Assembly: GCF_002844235.1 (NCBI RefSeq)
Contig: NZ_PGTS01000004.1
Span: 1-64,000 of the forward strand
DNA from: Thalassospira povalilytica
Lineage (GTDB): Bacteria; Pseudomonadota; Alphaproteobacteria; Rhodospirillales; Thalassospiraceae
Length of the DNA: 64,000 nucleotides
Direction: 5' to 3'
The stretch's first letter is position 1. Each line of letters begins with the position of its first letter. Below are positions 43,107-51,435 of the stretch, one piece after another. The notes under the pieces were generated by a model. It ran no database searches. It was not told where the DNA came from and was given only the letters and a program-made list of their open reading frames with translations. Made by a program: the position numbers and the translations under genes.

Positions 43107-43628
43107 ATGAACGCCAACGCACGCATTATGATTTCTTGCGATGACCGCGTCGGTCTTATTTCGGACATTACCGGACGCCTGTTTGACATTGGAGCGAACC
43201 TTGGCACGACATCCTTCACCATGAAGGACGCAAAAGCGATCTTTGAAACCGATTGCGAACTGCCTGAAAGCTGTTCCATTGCCGAATGCAAATCCGCTGT
43301 CAGCGAACTTCCGATGACCAATGCGGACATTGTTGTTGAACAGATCGCGGCTGCACCGGAACTGACCACCGCCCCCGGCGCGACCCACTTGATCGAATGT
43401 TCCGGCATTGATCAGCCGGGTCTGATCGCCCGACTGTCGGAAATTTTCATCGAATATAATGCCAATATTGTTCGCATGGCGGCATCAGCAACCGATGAAA
43501 AGGATGCGCGCATCTATACCACCCGTTTTGCGGTCGAAATCCCGGCTGAACGTGCGGCAAACTGCCTGGCGACCCTTGCCAATACGGCGGGGTCCATGCG
43601 GCTTGTGTTCAAATTTGATGAGCTTTGA
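43107..43628 (+). CDS. Tandem ACT-domain protein, GcvR-like
   Basis: 173 residues with two ACT domains: ISCDDRVGLISDITGRLFDIGANL (about 8-33) and IECSGIDQPGLIARLSEIFIEYNANI (about 98-123). This is the layout of the glycine cleavage repressor GcvR and related amino-acid-binding regulators. No DNA-binding domain is present. GcvR acts by binding GcvA in enterobacteria; no gcv gene is nearby, so the ligand and partner are unknown. GGAG lies 8 bases before the ATG. It is convergent with a diguanylate cyclase gene. Confidence 0.85.
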   Translation: MNANARIMISCDDRVGLISDITGRLFDIGANLGTTSFTMKDAKAIFETDCELPESCSIAECKSAVSELPMTNADIVVEQIAAAPELTTAPGATHLIECSGIDQPGLIARLSEIFIEYNANIVRMAASATDEKDARIYTTRFAVEIPAERAANCLATLANTAGSMRLVFKFDEL

Positions 43629-43671
43629 GCAGCAAGGCAGCCAAGCCTGACGCCGTCCCGAACCGATAGTT

Positions 43672-43693
43672 TTGTTGCCTGATCAGGCAACAA
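43672..43693. repeat. Perfect 22-bp palindrome at the end of the membrane diguanylate cyclase gene
   Basis: TTGTTGCCTGA/TCAGGCAACAA is self-complementary over 22 bp without a loop. It overlaps the last codons and stop of the minus-strand cyclase gene and lies 44 bp past the ACT-protein stop. It could serve as a shared terminator stem or a protein-binding site. Confidence 0.6.
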
Positions 43694-44876
43694 CGCGGTT
43701 ACGGCCGGCCTGCTTGGCTTCATAAAGTTTCTGATCGGCGCGCTTCAAAACGCCCCAGGGATCGGTCGCATCATCGTCGCGTTCGCAAACCCCGACCGAA
43801 ATCGTCACGGAAACGGTTTTGTTCTTTTCAGGGACAGCAATTTTATTTTCAGCAATCCGCTTGCGCAGCGCTTCGAGCGGCTCTGTAGCCTTTTGTGCGG
43901 TCCGGCCGGCAAACAGTACGGTGAATTCTTCGCCGCCATATCGGAACGCCTTGCCGCCCCCGCCAACACGTGACAATTCACGCGCCACCTTTTTCAGAAC
44001 AATGTCACCAACATCATGCCCATAGGTGTCGTTGAATTTCTTGAAGTGATCAACGTCAAGCATCGCAACCGTATATTGATTGCCAAGTTCGGCCATGGCA
44101 TGGCCAAGCGCGCGCCGCCCGGGCAGCCCCGTCAGATCATCAACAAATGCCATGCGCCAGGCTTCCTGGGCCAGCCCCGCCAACACCACCCCGGTGGCGG
44201 CAAGATATCCATACTGGATGATGCCCGCCCCCATGACAGTTGCGACATCAATGGCAATGATCGCGGCTGCAAAACTGGTTTCAAGCGGCTTGTGACGGAT
44301 CAGCAACAACACCACCGCCACAAACGAGATAATCATGGCCGGGTGAGGCATTGCGTCAAGGAAACCGGCACTGACGAAAAACCGGGTATCAAGCAGATGA
44401 TACAGTGCCGAGCCGACATCGGGCTGCCCGGCAAGCATCAGCATGACAAAAATCTGCAATCCCAGAACCAGCATCCGGGCGATGCCGCGCGGGTTCAAAA
44501 CACCACGTTCCGCGGTAAAGCCAAGGATCAGCAGATTGATCGGGATCAGATACAGCGTCGCAATGCGTAAAAAGGCCAGCCCGTCAGGCGAAAACCCCGC
44601 CCCGTTTCCGACCAGAAGCCAATAACAGATCAGCAGCAATAGCATCACAAACACCGCGCGCCCGCGGTTGAACCACCACGCGATCGCACCGCCCAGAACC
44701 GCCAGCAAAAACGGACCATACCGGACAAGCCCGGCCAGTTCGTTCGGTACAAGGTTTGGCGAAACCGCCAGAACCAGACATGCCCCCATGATCAGGACAG
44801 GTGCCATACCGGCGGAAACAATGATGGAATAAGCGCGACGCATGGGTCGATTTTTACTACCTGCTGATGTGACCAT
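43683..44876 (-). CDS. Membrane-bound diguanylate cyclase
   Basis: 397 residues. About seven or eight hydrophobic helices occupy residues 18-225, with no recognised sensor domain. A canonical GGDEF domain (about 235-395) has MLDVDHFKKFNDTYGHDVGD and RYGGEEFTVLF, then VSVTISVGVCE and ADQKLYEAKQAGRNRV. The active-site motif is intact (GGEEF). No RxxD inhibition site is at the usual position (RVGG instead), so product inhibition may be missing. The start could instead be the internal ATG at residue 12. Confidence 0.9.
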   Translation of the reverse strand: MVTSAGSKNRPMRRAYSIIVSAGMAPVLIMGACLVLAVSPNLVPNELAGLVRYGPFLLAVLGGAIAWWFNRGRAVFVMLLLLICYWLLVGNGAGFSPDGLAFLRIATLYLIPINLLILGFTAERGVLNPRGIARMLVLGLQIFVMLMLAGQPDVGSALYHLLDTRFFVSAGFLDAMPHPAMIISFVAVVLLLIRHKPLETSFAAAIIAIDVATVMGAGIIQYGYLAATGVVLAGLAQEAWRMAFVDDLTGLPGRRALGHAMAELGNQYTVAMLDVDHFKKFNDTYGHDVGDIVLKKVARELSRVGGGGKAFRYGGEEFTVLFAGRTAQKATEPLEALRKRIAENKIAVPEKNKTVSVTISVGVCERDDDATDPWGVLKRADQKLYEAKQAGRNRVVA

Positions 44877-45220
44877 CGGGAATGGCTGCAGTACGCCGCC
44901 CCCGGATATCGGCGGTAATCTAGCGGCTGAGCTGTTAAGGGGCTATTGCTTTATCGGGCTTATCTCCACTTTTTCTTATTAAACACCCGTCTGCATCGAA
45001 AGCACAATGGAACGCACGCTTTTTAAGCTTGCCAGCCTTCGCATATGCACCATAAATTGAGATCAGGACTACCGCGACGCACAATGATCGCGGACCACAT
45101 AACTGTCACGGCGGCCACGGTACGATCCCGAAAACGGGACGCAAAACACGCCAGCGACATTCACGGGATTGCTTGCCCGTGATGTCCACTTGAAATGACA
45201 GGTTCTGGAGAGACGTTATC
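44877..45220 (+). promoter_or_regulatory. Leader region of the malyl-CoA lyase gene
   Basis: 344 bp. Two hairpins lie near the gene: TCCCG/CGGGA (45126-45139) and TCACGGG/CCCGTGA (about 45161-45182). The second ends about 25 bp before the GGAGAG ribosome site. The 44940-45060 part is AT-rich and probably holds the promoter. No other gene is seen. Confidence 0.35.
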
Positions 45221-46207
45221 ATGAGCTTCACCACACCGACCCCGGCGCCAGCACGCCTGAACAGATCGGAACTTGCCGTCCCCGGCAGCCGGATCGAGCT
45301 GTTTGAAAAGGCCGCCAAATCCAAAGCCGATGCCATTTTCCTTGATCTGGAAGACGCGGTAGCGCCCAGCGACAAGGAACAGGCCCGCAAAAACATTATC
45401 GCGGCAATCAACGACATTGACTGGGGTGACAAGGTTCTGTCGGTCCGGATCAACGGTCTTGATACACATTATATGTATCGCGATGTTGTTGATGTTCTTG
45501 AACAGGCCGGCGACCGGCTTGACCTGATCATGATCCCCAAGGTCGGGACCGCGTCCGACGTCTATGCCCTTGATATGCTGACAACCCAGATCGAAACGGC
45601 CAAAGGCCGCAAAAAACGGATCGGGTTTGAACTGATCATTGAAACCGCCCTTGGCATGCAGAACATTCACGAAATTGCCGCGGCCTCCCCGCGCAATGAA
45701 AGCCTGCATTTCGGTGTTGCCGATTACGCGGCCTCGACCAAGGCAATGACGACCGGCATTGGTGGCCCGAACCCGCATTATGGCGTTCTGACCGACAAGG
45801 ATGGCGACAATCCGCGCGACTATCACTGGGGCGATATGTGGCATTATGCCATTGCACGCATGGTGGTGGCCGCACGCGCCAATGGTCTGCGCCCGATTGA
45901 TGGGCCGTTTGGTGACTTTTCCGATCCCGATGGCTATCGCGCCCAAGGGGCGCGCGCCATGGTGCTGGGCTGCGAAGGCAAATGGGCCATCCATCCAAGC
46001 CAGATCGGCCTTGCCAATGACGTCTATTCACCGTCCGAGGCCGAAGTGACCAAAGCCAAACGCATCCTCGAAGCCATGGCAAAAGCCCAGGCCGAAGGTG
46101 CCGGCGCTGTCGCCCTTGATGGCCGCTTGATCGATATTGCATCGATCAAACAGGCCGAAGTCATGGTTAAACAGGCCGAAGCCATTGCCGCGCGTGATGC
46201 GGGCTAA
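45221..46207 (+). CDS. mcl1: HpcH/HpaI-family CoA ester lyase (L-malyl-CoA/beta-methylmalyl-CoA lyase)
   Basis: 328 residues of the CitE-like CoA lyase family: RSELAVPGSR, FLDLEDAVAPSDKEQAR (metal-binding Glu-Asp), VRINGLDT, IMIPKVG, ELIIETALGMQNI (metal Glu), FGVADYAAST and CEGKWAIHPSQI. Insertions such as TDKDGDNPRDYHWGDMWHYA match the malyl-CoA lyase subgroup more than citrate lyase beta. It would cleave L-malyl-CoA to glyoxylate and acetyl-CoA. GGAGAG precedes the ATG. The gene is monocistronic with its own terminator. Confidence 0.88.
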   Translation: MSFTTPTPAPARLNRSELAVPGSRIELFEKAAKSKADAIFLDLEDAVAPSDKEQARKNIIAAINDIDWGDKVLSVRINGLDTHYMYRDVVDVLEQAGDRLDLIMIPKVGTASDVYALDMLTTQIETAKGRKKRIGFELIIETALGMQNIHEIAAASPRNESLHFGVADYAASTKAMTTGIGGPNPHYGVLTDKDGDNPRDYHWGDMWHYAIARMVVAARANGLRPIDGPFGDFSDPDGYRAQGARAMVLGCEGKWAIHPSQIGLANDVYSPSEAEVTKAKRILEAMAKAQAEGAGAVALDGRLIDIASIKQAEVMVKQAEAIAARDAG

Positions 46208-46235
46208 TCCAAAAGCCCGGCGACGTTAAAACAGC

Positions 46236-46265
46236 AAAAGGGGCGCAAATCACTGCGCCCCTTTT
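46236..46265. terminator. Bidirectional terminator between the malyl-CoA lyase and oxidoreductase genes
   Basis: A perfect 12-bp stem AAAAGGGGCGCA/TGCGCCCCTTTT with a 6-base loop between convergent genes. Confidence 0.85.
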
Positions 46266-46294
46266 GGCTGTAAAACGCGAATTTTCAGGCGTTC

Positions 46295-47317
46295 CTAGTC
46301 CGGGATCGCATCAAAGGTGATCTTGCCAATCGCCTTGCCGCTTTCAAGAAGCGCATGGGCCTTTTGCAGGCTTTCCGGTGTCAGCGGGCCAAAGCTTTCA
46401 TTTGCGGTATTGGCAATCACACCGTCATCGACCAGCTGTGCGACAGTTGCCAGCAATTTATGCTGTTCAATCATGTCATCGGTCTGGAACATCGAGCGGG
46501 TGAACATGAATTCATAAGAGAAGCTGGCAGACTTTGCTTTCAGAAGGTCGACATTATGATTTTGCGTCGCTTCGGTGATGGTCACGATCCGGCCCTGTGG
46601 CGCGATCATGGTTGCCATCACATCGAAATACTGATCCGTTTCCGACGTGCAGAAGATGTAATCGACATTCGACATGCCAAGGACGGCCAATTCTTCATCA
46701 AGCGGATTGCGATGATTGATGACGTTGTCCGCGCCGAGTTTTGTGACCCAGGCAACGGTTTCGGGGCGCGATGCGGTCGTGATCACCTTCAAACCGGCAA
46801 GTTTTGCCAACTGGATCGCGATCGAGCCGACACCGCCTGCACCGCCAATGATCAGGATGGTTTTTGCGCCATTCGTTGCCACCGCATCGCGATCAATCAG
46901 CAAACGGTCAAACATCGCTTCCCACGCGGTGATGGTGGTCAATGGCAAGGCCGCGGCCGCTGCGAAATCAAGTGATTTCGGTTTTGGGGCGACGATGCGT
47001 TCGTCCACCAGTTGCAACTGGGCATTCGATCCGGACCGGGTGACATCGCCCGCATACCAGACTTCATCGCCCGGACGGAACAGGGTCACATCTTCGCCGA
47101 CCGCTTCGACAATACCGGCCGCGTCCCAACCCAAAATCCTGAACGCGCCGTCATCCTGTTTGCCTTTGCGAACTTTGAAATCAACCGGGTTAACCGCAAC
47201 ACCCTTGACCCGCACAAGAATGTCATGACCGGTCGCTAACGGTTCTTCGGTCTCAATCCGGGTGAACAGCCCGTCGGTATCGACCGGGGCGGATTTGTAA
47301 ACGCCAATGGCTTTCAT
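46295..47317 (-). CDS. Zinc-type alcohol dehydrogenase / quinone oxidoreductase-like protein
   Basis: 340 residues of the medium-chain dehydrogenase family, QOR-like (ZADH) subgroup. It has GVAVNPVDFKVRKG, GWDAAGIVEAVGEDVTLFRPGDEVWYAG, PLTTITAWEAMFDRL, and the NADP-binding ILIIGGAGGVGSIAIQLAKLAG. It lacks the cysteine lobe that binds structural zinc, as expected for quinone reductases. It is divergent from an HxlR-type regulator, the arrangement seen with qorA-qorR pairs, so it is probably induced by quinones or electrophiles. AAAGGA precedes the ATG. Confidence 0.9.
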   Translation of the reverse strand: MKAIGVYKSAPVDTDGLFTRIETEEPLATGHDILVRVKGVAVNPVDFKVRKGKQDDGAFRILGWDAAGIVEAVGEDVTLFRPGDEVWYAGDVTRSGSNAQLQLVDERIVAPKPKSLDFAAAAALPLTTITAWEAMFDRLLIDRDAVATNGAKTILIIGGAGGVGSIAIQLAKLAGLKVITTASRPETVAWVTKLGADNVINHRNPLDEELAVLGMSNVDYIFCTSETDQYFDVMATMIAPQGRIVTITEATQNHNVDLLKAKSASFSYEFMFTRSMFQTDDMIEQHKLLATVAQLVDDGVIANTANESFGPLTPESLQKAHALLESGKAIGKITFDAIPD

Positions 47318-47495
47318 CGTATGTCGTCCTTTTCTTCAAAGGTTTGATTTGTGAATGCCAAAGAGTTAGCGCATAATGACCAAAGTGATAAGTACGCACA
47401 ATTTTTGCATATAGTGACAATTTGTATACTATTGCGGATTTATGCGGTTTTCGCCAACAGTGCGCGCACTATTTCGCCCATGAAGGAGTTTCACG
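47318..47495. promoter_or_regulatory. Divergent control region for the oxidoreductase and HxlR genes
   Basis: 178 bp, AT-rich at the centre (47380-47450). It contains a loose dyad with outer arms ATAGT and ACTAT, 12 bp apart (about 47414-47435), and GTGATAAGTACGCAC nearby, one of which may be the HxlR operator. No arm is long enough to be sure. Confidence 0.35.
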
Positions 47496-47864
47496 ATGAC
47501 CATCTGTCCGCCAAATCGCAGTCCCGGTTGCCCGGTCGAAGGCGCACTTGATGTCATTGGGGGCAAATGGAAAGGTGTGGTGATGTTCCATCTGCTTGAT
47601 GGAACAAAACGGTTCAACGAATTGCGCCGCATGATGCCCGGCGTGACCCAGCGCATGCTGACCCGCCAACTCCGCGAGTTGGAGGCCGACGGCCTTGTCC
47701 ATCGCGAAGTCTATGCCGAAGTTCCCCCGCGGGTCGAATACAGCCTGACGGCCAAGGGCGAAACATTGCGCGACATTATCCTGGCCCTCAAGGCATGGGG
47801 TGAAACCCATGTGCCCTATTATGCAGTGTCAAAACACGGAATTCCGGAAACACAGACCGCCTAG
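47496..47864 (+). CDS. HxlR-family transcriptional regulator
   Basis: 122 residues, a single winged-helix domain typical of HxlR/YodB: GCPVEGALDVIGGKWKGVVM, FNELRRMMPGVTQRMLTRQLRELEADGLVHRE and RVEYSLTAKGETL. Cysteines C4 and C12 near the N-terminus match the position of the redox-sensing Cys of YodB/QorR proteins, which respond to quinones and diamide. It probably represses the divergent quinone oxidoreductase gene and itself. AAGGAG precedes the ATG. The end overlaps the convergent GNAT gene by 4 bp. Confidence 0.92.
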   Translation: MTICPPNRSPGCPVEGALDVIGGKWKGVVMFHLLDGTKRFNELRRMMPGVTQRMLTRQLRELEADGLVHREVYAEVPPRVEYSLTAKGETLRDIILALKAWGETHVPYYAVSKHGIPETQTA

Positions 47865-48352
47865 ACCGAAAGACGCCGGGCCATTTTCCAGAATGTCGGG
47901 CGATCATATCCGTCGTGAATGCCCTCGCCCGCAATGTCAAATCCGCGGGCGCGAAAGAACGCGATATTGTCGCGCAGTTCCACACGAACATGCAGGCGCA
48001 TCATCTCCTTGCCGTTCTTTGCCGCGAACGCACAGGCCGCCTCGACCAGTGCACGGCCGATACCCCCGCCCTTGCTCGCGGGGTCCACTGACAATTTATA
48101 TAGGTACGCATCCTTGCCGATATCTTCGATCCAGACCTGTCCGACAACGGTGCCGTTTTGATCATGGGCCAGAATCAGGGTATCGCGGGCAAATCGCCAC
48201 TGAAGTTCGGACACATTCACCGACTTTGCCGAGCTTGGCGGATCGACGATGCCATCCTGAAAGGCGAATGCCGCCAGAAGAATTTCCACAAGCCGATCAA
48301 ACGGAACTTTTTCAGGTACTTGTGCGACTGTGATCTGGATACTGGACGTCAT
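47861..48352 (-). CDS. GNAT-family N-acetyltransferase
   Basis: 163 residues from the ATG at 48352; a longer reading to 48457 is less likely because its N-terminus is unlike the family. The acetyl-CoA site is in YLYKLSVDPASKGGGIGRALVEAACAFAAKNG (motif A, with the GGGIGRAL loop), and motif B is NIAFFRARGFDIAGEGIHDGYDRPTFWKM. The substrate cannot be predicted. Its 3' end overlaps the HxlR gene by 4 bp in convergent orientation. No strong ribosome site is visible. Confidence 0.82.
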   Translation of the reverse strand: MTSSIQITVAQVPEKVPFDRLVEILLAAFAFQDGIVDPPSSAKSVNVSELQWRFARDTLILAHDQNGTVVGQVWIEDIGKDAYLYKLSVDPASKGGGIGRALVEAACAFAAKNGKEMMRLHVRVELRDNIAFFRARGFDIAGEGIHDGYDRPTFWKMARRLSV

Positions 48353-48500
48353 GGCAACCCGCGTGCAAAATGTCACTGGATGAAGTGCGAACCTTACGCC
48401 ATAAACGGAAAATATGGATAGCTTATCGGTCAACTCTTGACGTAGCGGGTTGATCAACTATGTTCCGCCCCATTGTTTCCCAGTCGGATATGATGCCCTG

Positions 48501-49457
48501 ATGCATAACTTCCTCGATTTTGAAAAACCGATCGCCGAACTTGAAGGCAAGATCGAAGAGCTCCGTCACCTGACGGGCAATGACGAAGTCAACATCGCAG
48601 ACGAGGTTGCGCGCCTGCAGGACAAGCTGACCAAGTTGCTGCAAAGCACCTATGGCAAGCTGACCCCGTGGCAGAAGACGCAGGTCGCCCGCCACCCGGA
48701 TCGTCCGCACTTTGCCGACTATATCGCAAACCTGTTTGACGATTTTACCCCGCTTGCCGGCGACCGCCAGTTTGGCGAAGACGCTGCAATCATCGGCGGT
48801 TTTGGTCGTCTTCAGGGCCGCACCGTAATGGTGATCGGCCATGAAAAAGGCCGTGATACCGAAACCCGTGTGAAACACAATTTCGGTTCGGCCCGTCCGG
48901 AAGGGTACCGCAAGGCCATCCGTCTGATGCGTATGGCTGAACGTTTCAACATTCCGGTTGTGACCCTGGTTGATACGGCCGGCGCCTTCCCGGGTGCCGA
49001 TGCCGAAGCACGCGGCCAGTCCGAAGCCATCGCGCGTTCGATCGAAGCCTGCCTTGATATCAAGGTTCCGCTGGTATCGGTCATCATCGGCGAAGGCGGT
49101 TCTGGTGGTGCGATTGCGCTTGCGGTTGCCAACACGGTGCTGATGCTTGAAAACTCGATCTATTCGGTGATTTCGCCAGAAGGCTGCGCCTCCATTCTGT
49201 GGCGTTCGGGCGACGAAGCCAAAACCGCCGCCGAAGCCCTTCGCCTTACCGCGCAGGATCTTCATCAGCTTGGCGTGATCGACGATATCGTGCCCGAGCC
49301 GCTTGGCGGCGCACAGCGCAACGCCAAGGAAGCCTGCAAACGTGTGGGTGACGCCATCATCAAGGCCCTTGAAAGCATGGATGATGTCGAAGGTGGTGTT
49401 CTCAAGGCACGCCGTCGCGACAAGTTCCTTGAAATGGGCCGCAAAGGCCTGAACTGA
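48501..49457 (+). CDS. accA: Acetyl-CoA carboxylase carboxyltransferase subunit alpha
   Basis: 318 residues, standard length. The canonical start [18 protein letters not shown] is at 48501, not at the upstream in-frame ATG at 48450. Core motifs: [73 protein letters not shown] and [14 protein letters not shown]. It forms the carboxyltransferase with AccD in the first step of fatty acid synthesis. AccD is not in the window. Confidence 0.98.
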   Translation: MHNFLDFEKPIAELEGKIEELRHLTGNDEVNIADEVARLQDKLTKLLQSTYGKLTPWQKTQVARHPDRPHFADYIANLFDDFTPLAGDRQFGEDAAIIGGFGRLQGRTVMVIGHEKGRDTETRVKHNFGSARPEGYRKAIRLMRMAERFNIPVVTLVDTAGAFPGADAEARGQSEAIARSIEACLDIKVPLVSVIIGEGGSGGAIALAVANTVLMLENSIYSVISPEGCASILWRSGDEAKTAAEALRLTAQDLHQLGVIDDIVPEPLGGAQRNAKEACKRVGDAIIKALESMDDVEGGVLKARRRDKFLEMGRKGLN

Positions 49458-49616
49458 TTTTAAATTCAGGGCGCGATACTCGTGGTTTGACGTGTCGCGC
49501 CCTGTTTTGCTGATCTCCGGCGCAATGTGTCCGTCGGTTACATCCCGGCAAGAACAGGCGCCCATTTTCTCCCCTTTTCGGTGTCATCATACTCATCGAA
49601 CGGAGCCTAGACCTGA

Positions 49617-50450
49617 ATGGACGCTCTTCGCCGGATCGTAGAATCCAGTCGCTTTAAAAATTTCATCACCATCGTCATTGCTGTGAATGCCGTGATTCTG
49701 GGGTTTGAAACCTCTGAAACGGTCATGGCAAAGGCCGGAACGGTTTTACATGTTCTCGACCAGATTGCCGTTGCGATCTTTGTCGTCGAACTGCTGATGA
49801 AACTTGCCGTTTATCGGCTGGCCTTTTTCAAGCGCGCCTGGAACGTCTTTGACTTCACCATTGTCGCGATCACACTGCTTCCGGCCGGACAGGGCATTTC
49901 AGTATTGCGGGCATTGCGAATCCTGCGTGCGTTCCGCCTGATTTCGACCGTGCCCTCGATGCGCAAGGTGGTCGAAGCCCTGATGCGTGCTATTCCGGGC
50001 ATGGTGTCGGTACTGACATTGCTGTCGCTTGTTTTCTATGTTTCTGCGGTCATGGCAACCAAACTGTTCGGTCAGGGTTTCCCCGACTGGTTTGGCACAA
50101 TCGGAGCGTCGCTTTATTCGCTGTTCCAGATCATGACGCTCGAAAGCTGGTCGATGGGGATCGTCCGTCCGGTCATGGAGTCTTACCCGCTGGCGTGGCT
50201 GTTTTTCGTTCCTTTCATCCTTGTCACGACATTTGCGGTGCTCAACCTGTTCATCGCAATTGTGGTTGATGCAATGTCGACCCATGTCGATGTCGAAGAA
50301 AACAAAACCCGCGACGAGATCGAATTTGATCATCAGGAAATCATGCAGGAACTCCGCGCGTTACGTCAGGAAATGAGCAAACTTTCCGCCGCCCAATCAG
50401 CGGCAAACACCGGCCCGAATTCCAATCAAAACAGATCATCCAACACCTAA
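49617..50450 (+). CDS. Bacterial voltage-gated sodium channel (NaChBac family)
   Basis: 277 residues, one six-helix domain as in NaChBac, which assembles as a tetramer. S4 (about residues 97-112) carries regularly spaced arginines: RALRILRAFRLIS. The pore loop has the selectivity filter TLESWSMGIV (about 174-183), where the LESWS ring gives Na+ selectivity in this family. S6 is PFILVTTFAVLNLFIAIVVDAM. The C-terminus continues as an acidic neck and a coiled coil (EIMQELRALRQEMSKLS), as in NavMs and NaChBac. It may drive Na+ entry linked to motility or pH control. Confidence 0.93.
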   Translation: MDALRRIVESSRFKNFITIVIAVNAVILGFETSETVMAKAGTVLHVLDQIAVAIFVVELLMKLAVYRLAFFKRAWNVFDFTIVAITLLPAGQGISVLRALRILRAFRLISTVPSMRKVVEALMRAIPGMVSVLTLLSLVFYVSAVMATKLFGQGFPDWFGTIGASLYSLFQIMTLESWSMGIVRPVMESYPLAWLFFVPFILVTTFAVLNLFIAIVVDAMSTHVDVEENKTRDEIEFDHQEIMQELRALRQEMSKLSAAQSAANTGPNSNQNRSSNT

Positions 50451-50567
50451 AAGACAGGTGGTCAGAGCACCATCGACAAGAAAAATTCAAGCTTTGCTCA
50501 TAAAAGGGGGTGGTTAAACGCCCCGAACCTCGTCTAATCTTTCGACAAAATATCGGGAGAACGGGGA

Positions 50568-51347
50568 ATGAAGCTTACGTTTGCGGGGACGGGCTCAGCC
50601 TTTTGCATGGCAGCCGACAATTTTCAGAGCAACATGGTTCTGGAAACGACCCCGTCGGGTAACGCACAACCGCATCGCCTGTTGATTGACTGTGGTTCAG
50701 ATGCGCGCCATTCGCTGCGCAACCTTGGCTACATGCCCAACGACTTTGATGCGGTCTATATCAGCCATCTGCATTCGGACCATATTGGTGGTCTGGAATG
50801 GATGGCACTTGCCAACTATTTTGTGTTTGACGGGCATCGCGCCACGCTGTTTGCGGTTCAGGAACTGCTGGAACCATTGTGGGAACATTCCCTGCGGGGC
50901 GGTCTTGAAACCAGCGACCATGGCAACAGCCAGCTGTCATCCTATTTCGATGTTGCCCCGCTCAGCATCAAGGACGGCTTTGACTGGCAGGGACTGCATC
51001 TGGATGTCATCCCCGCACCGCATATCGTGACCAATGAAACCACCATGTATTCCTATGCCCTGTTCGGGCACGGAAAAAAGCAGTCCTTTTTCCTGACGAC
51101 AGATGCGATTTTCAATCCCGACGACCATATGTCGCTGTATCAAAAAGCAGATATCATTTTTCAGGATTGTGAACTTGGCCCCAGACATTCCGGCGTCCAT
51201 GCCCATTACAAAGAACTGGTCACGTTGCCCGACGCGGTAAAGGCCAAGATGTGGCTTTACCACTATCAGGCCTATGACAAACCCGATGCGATTGCAGACG
51301 GATTTTGCGGTTTTATCGAGCCAGGACAAAGTTTCGATCTTGGCTGA
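50568..51347 (+). CDS. Metallo-beta-lactamase-fold hydrolase
   Basis: 259 residues with the metal site ISHLHSDHIGGLEW (HxHxDH), a later DC (LLIDCGSD) and LTTDAIFNP giving the bridging Asp. The C-terminal part FQDCELGPRHSGVHAHYKEL and MWLYHYQ carries further candidate metal-ligand histidines. The start MKLTFAGTGSAFC resembles RNase Z/ArsA-type MBL hydrolases and phosphodiesterases. The substrate is unknown. It stands 88 bp before the ABC/cNMP fusion gene on the same strand. Confidence 0.85.
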   Translation: MKLTFAGTGSAFCMAADNFQSNMVLETTPSGNAQPHRLLIDCGSDARHSLRNLGYMPNDFDAVYISHLHSDHIGGLEWMALANYFVFDGHRATLFAVQELLEPLWEHSLRGGLETSDHGNSQLSSYFDVAPLSIKDGFDWQGLHLDVIPAPHIVTNETTMYSYALFGHGKKQSFFLTTDAIFNPDDHMSLYQKADIIFQDCELGPRHSGVHAHYKELVTLPDAVKAKMWLYHYQAYDKPDAIADGFCGFIEPGQSFDLG

Positions 51348-51435
51348 TCGGTATCCTTGCGCATAATCTGCACTGCACCCAATAAAAACGAGCGACAGGA
51401 ACAAAAAGTTCCAATGCAACAGACGGGACGTGCGA

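Noticed and set aside
48423-49565. 380-residue open frame opposite accA
   Set aside because: Shadow of accA; no ribosome site and no domain resemblance.
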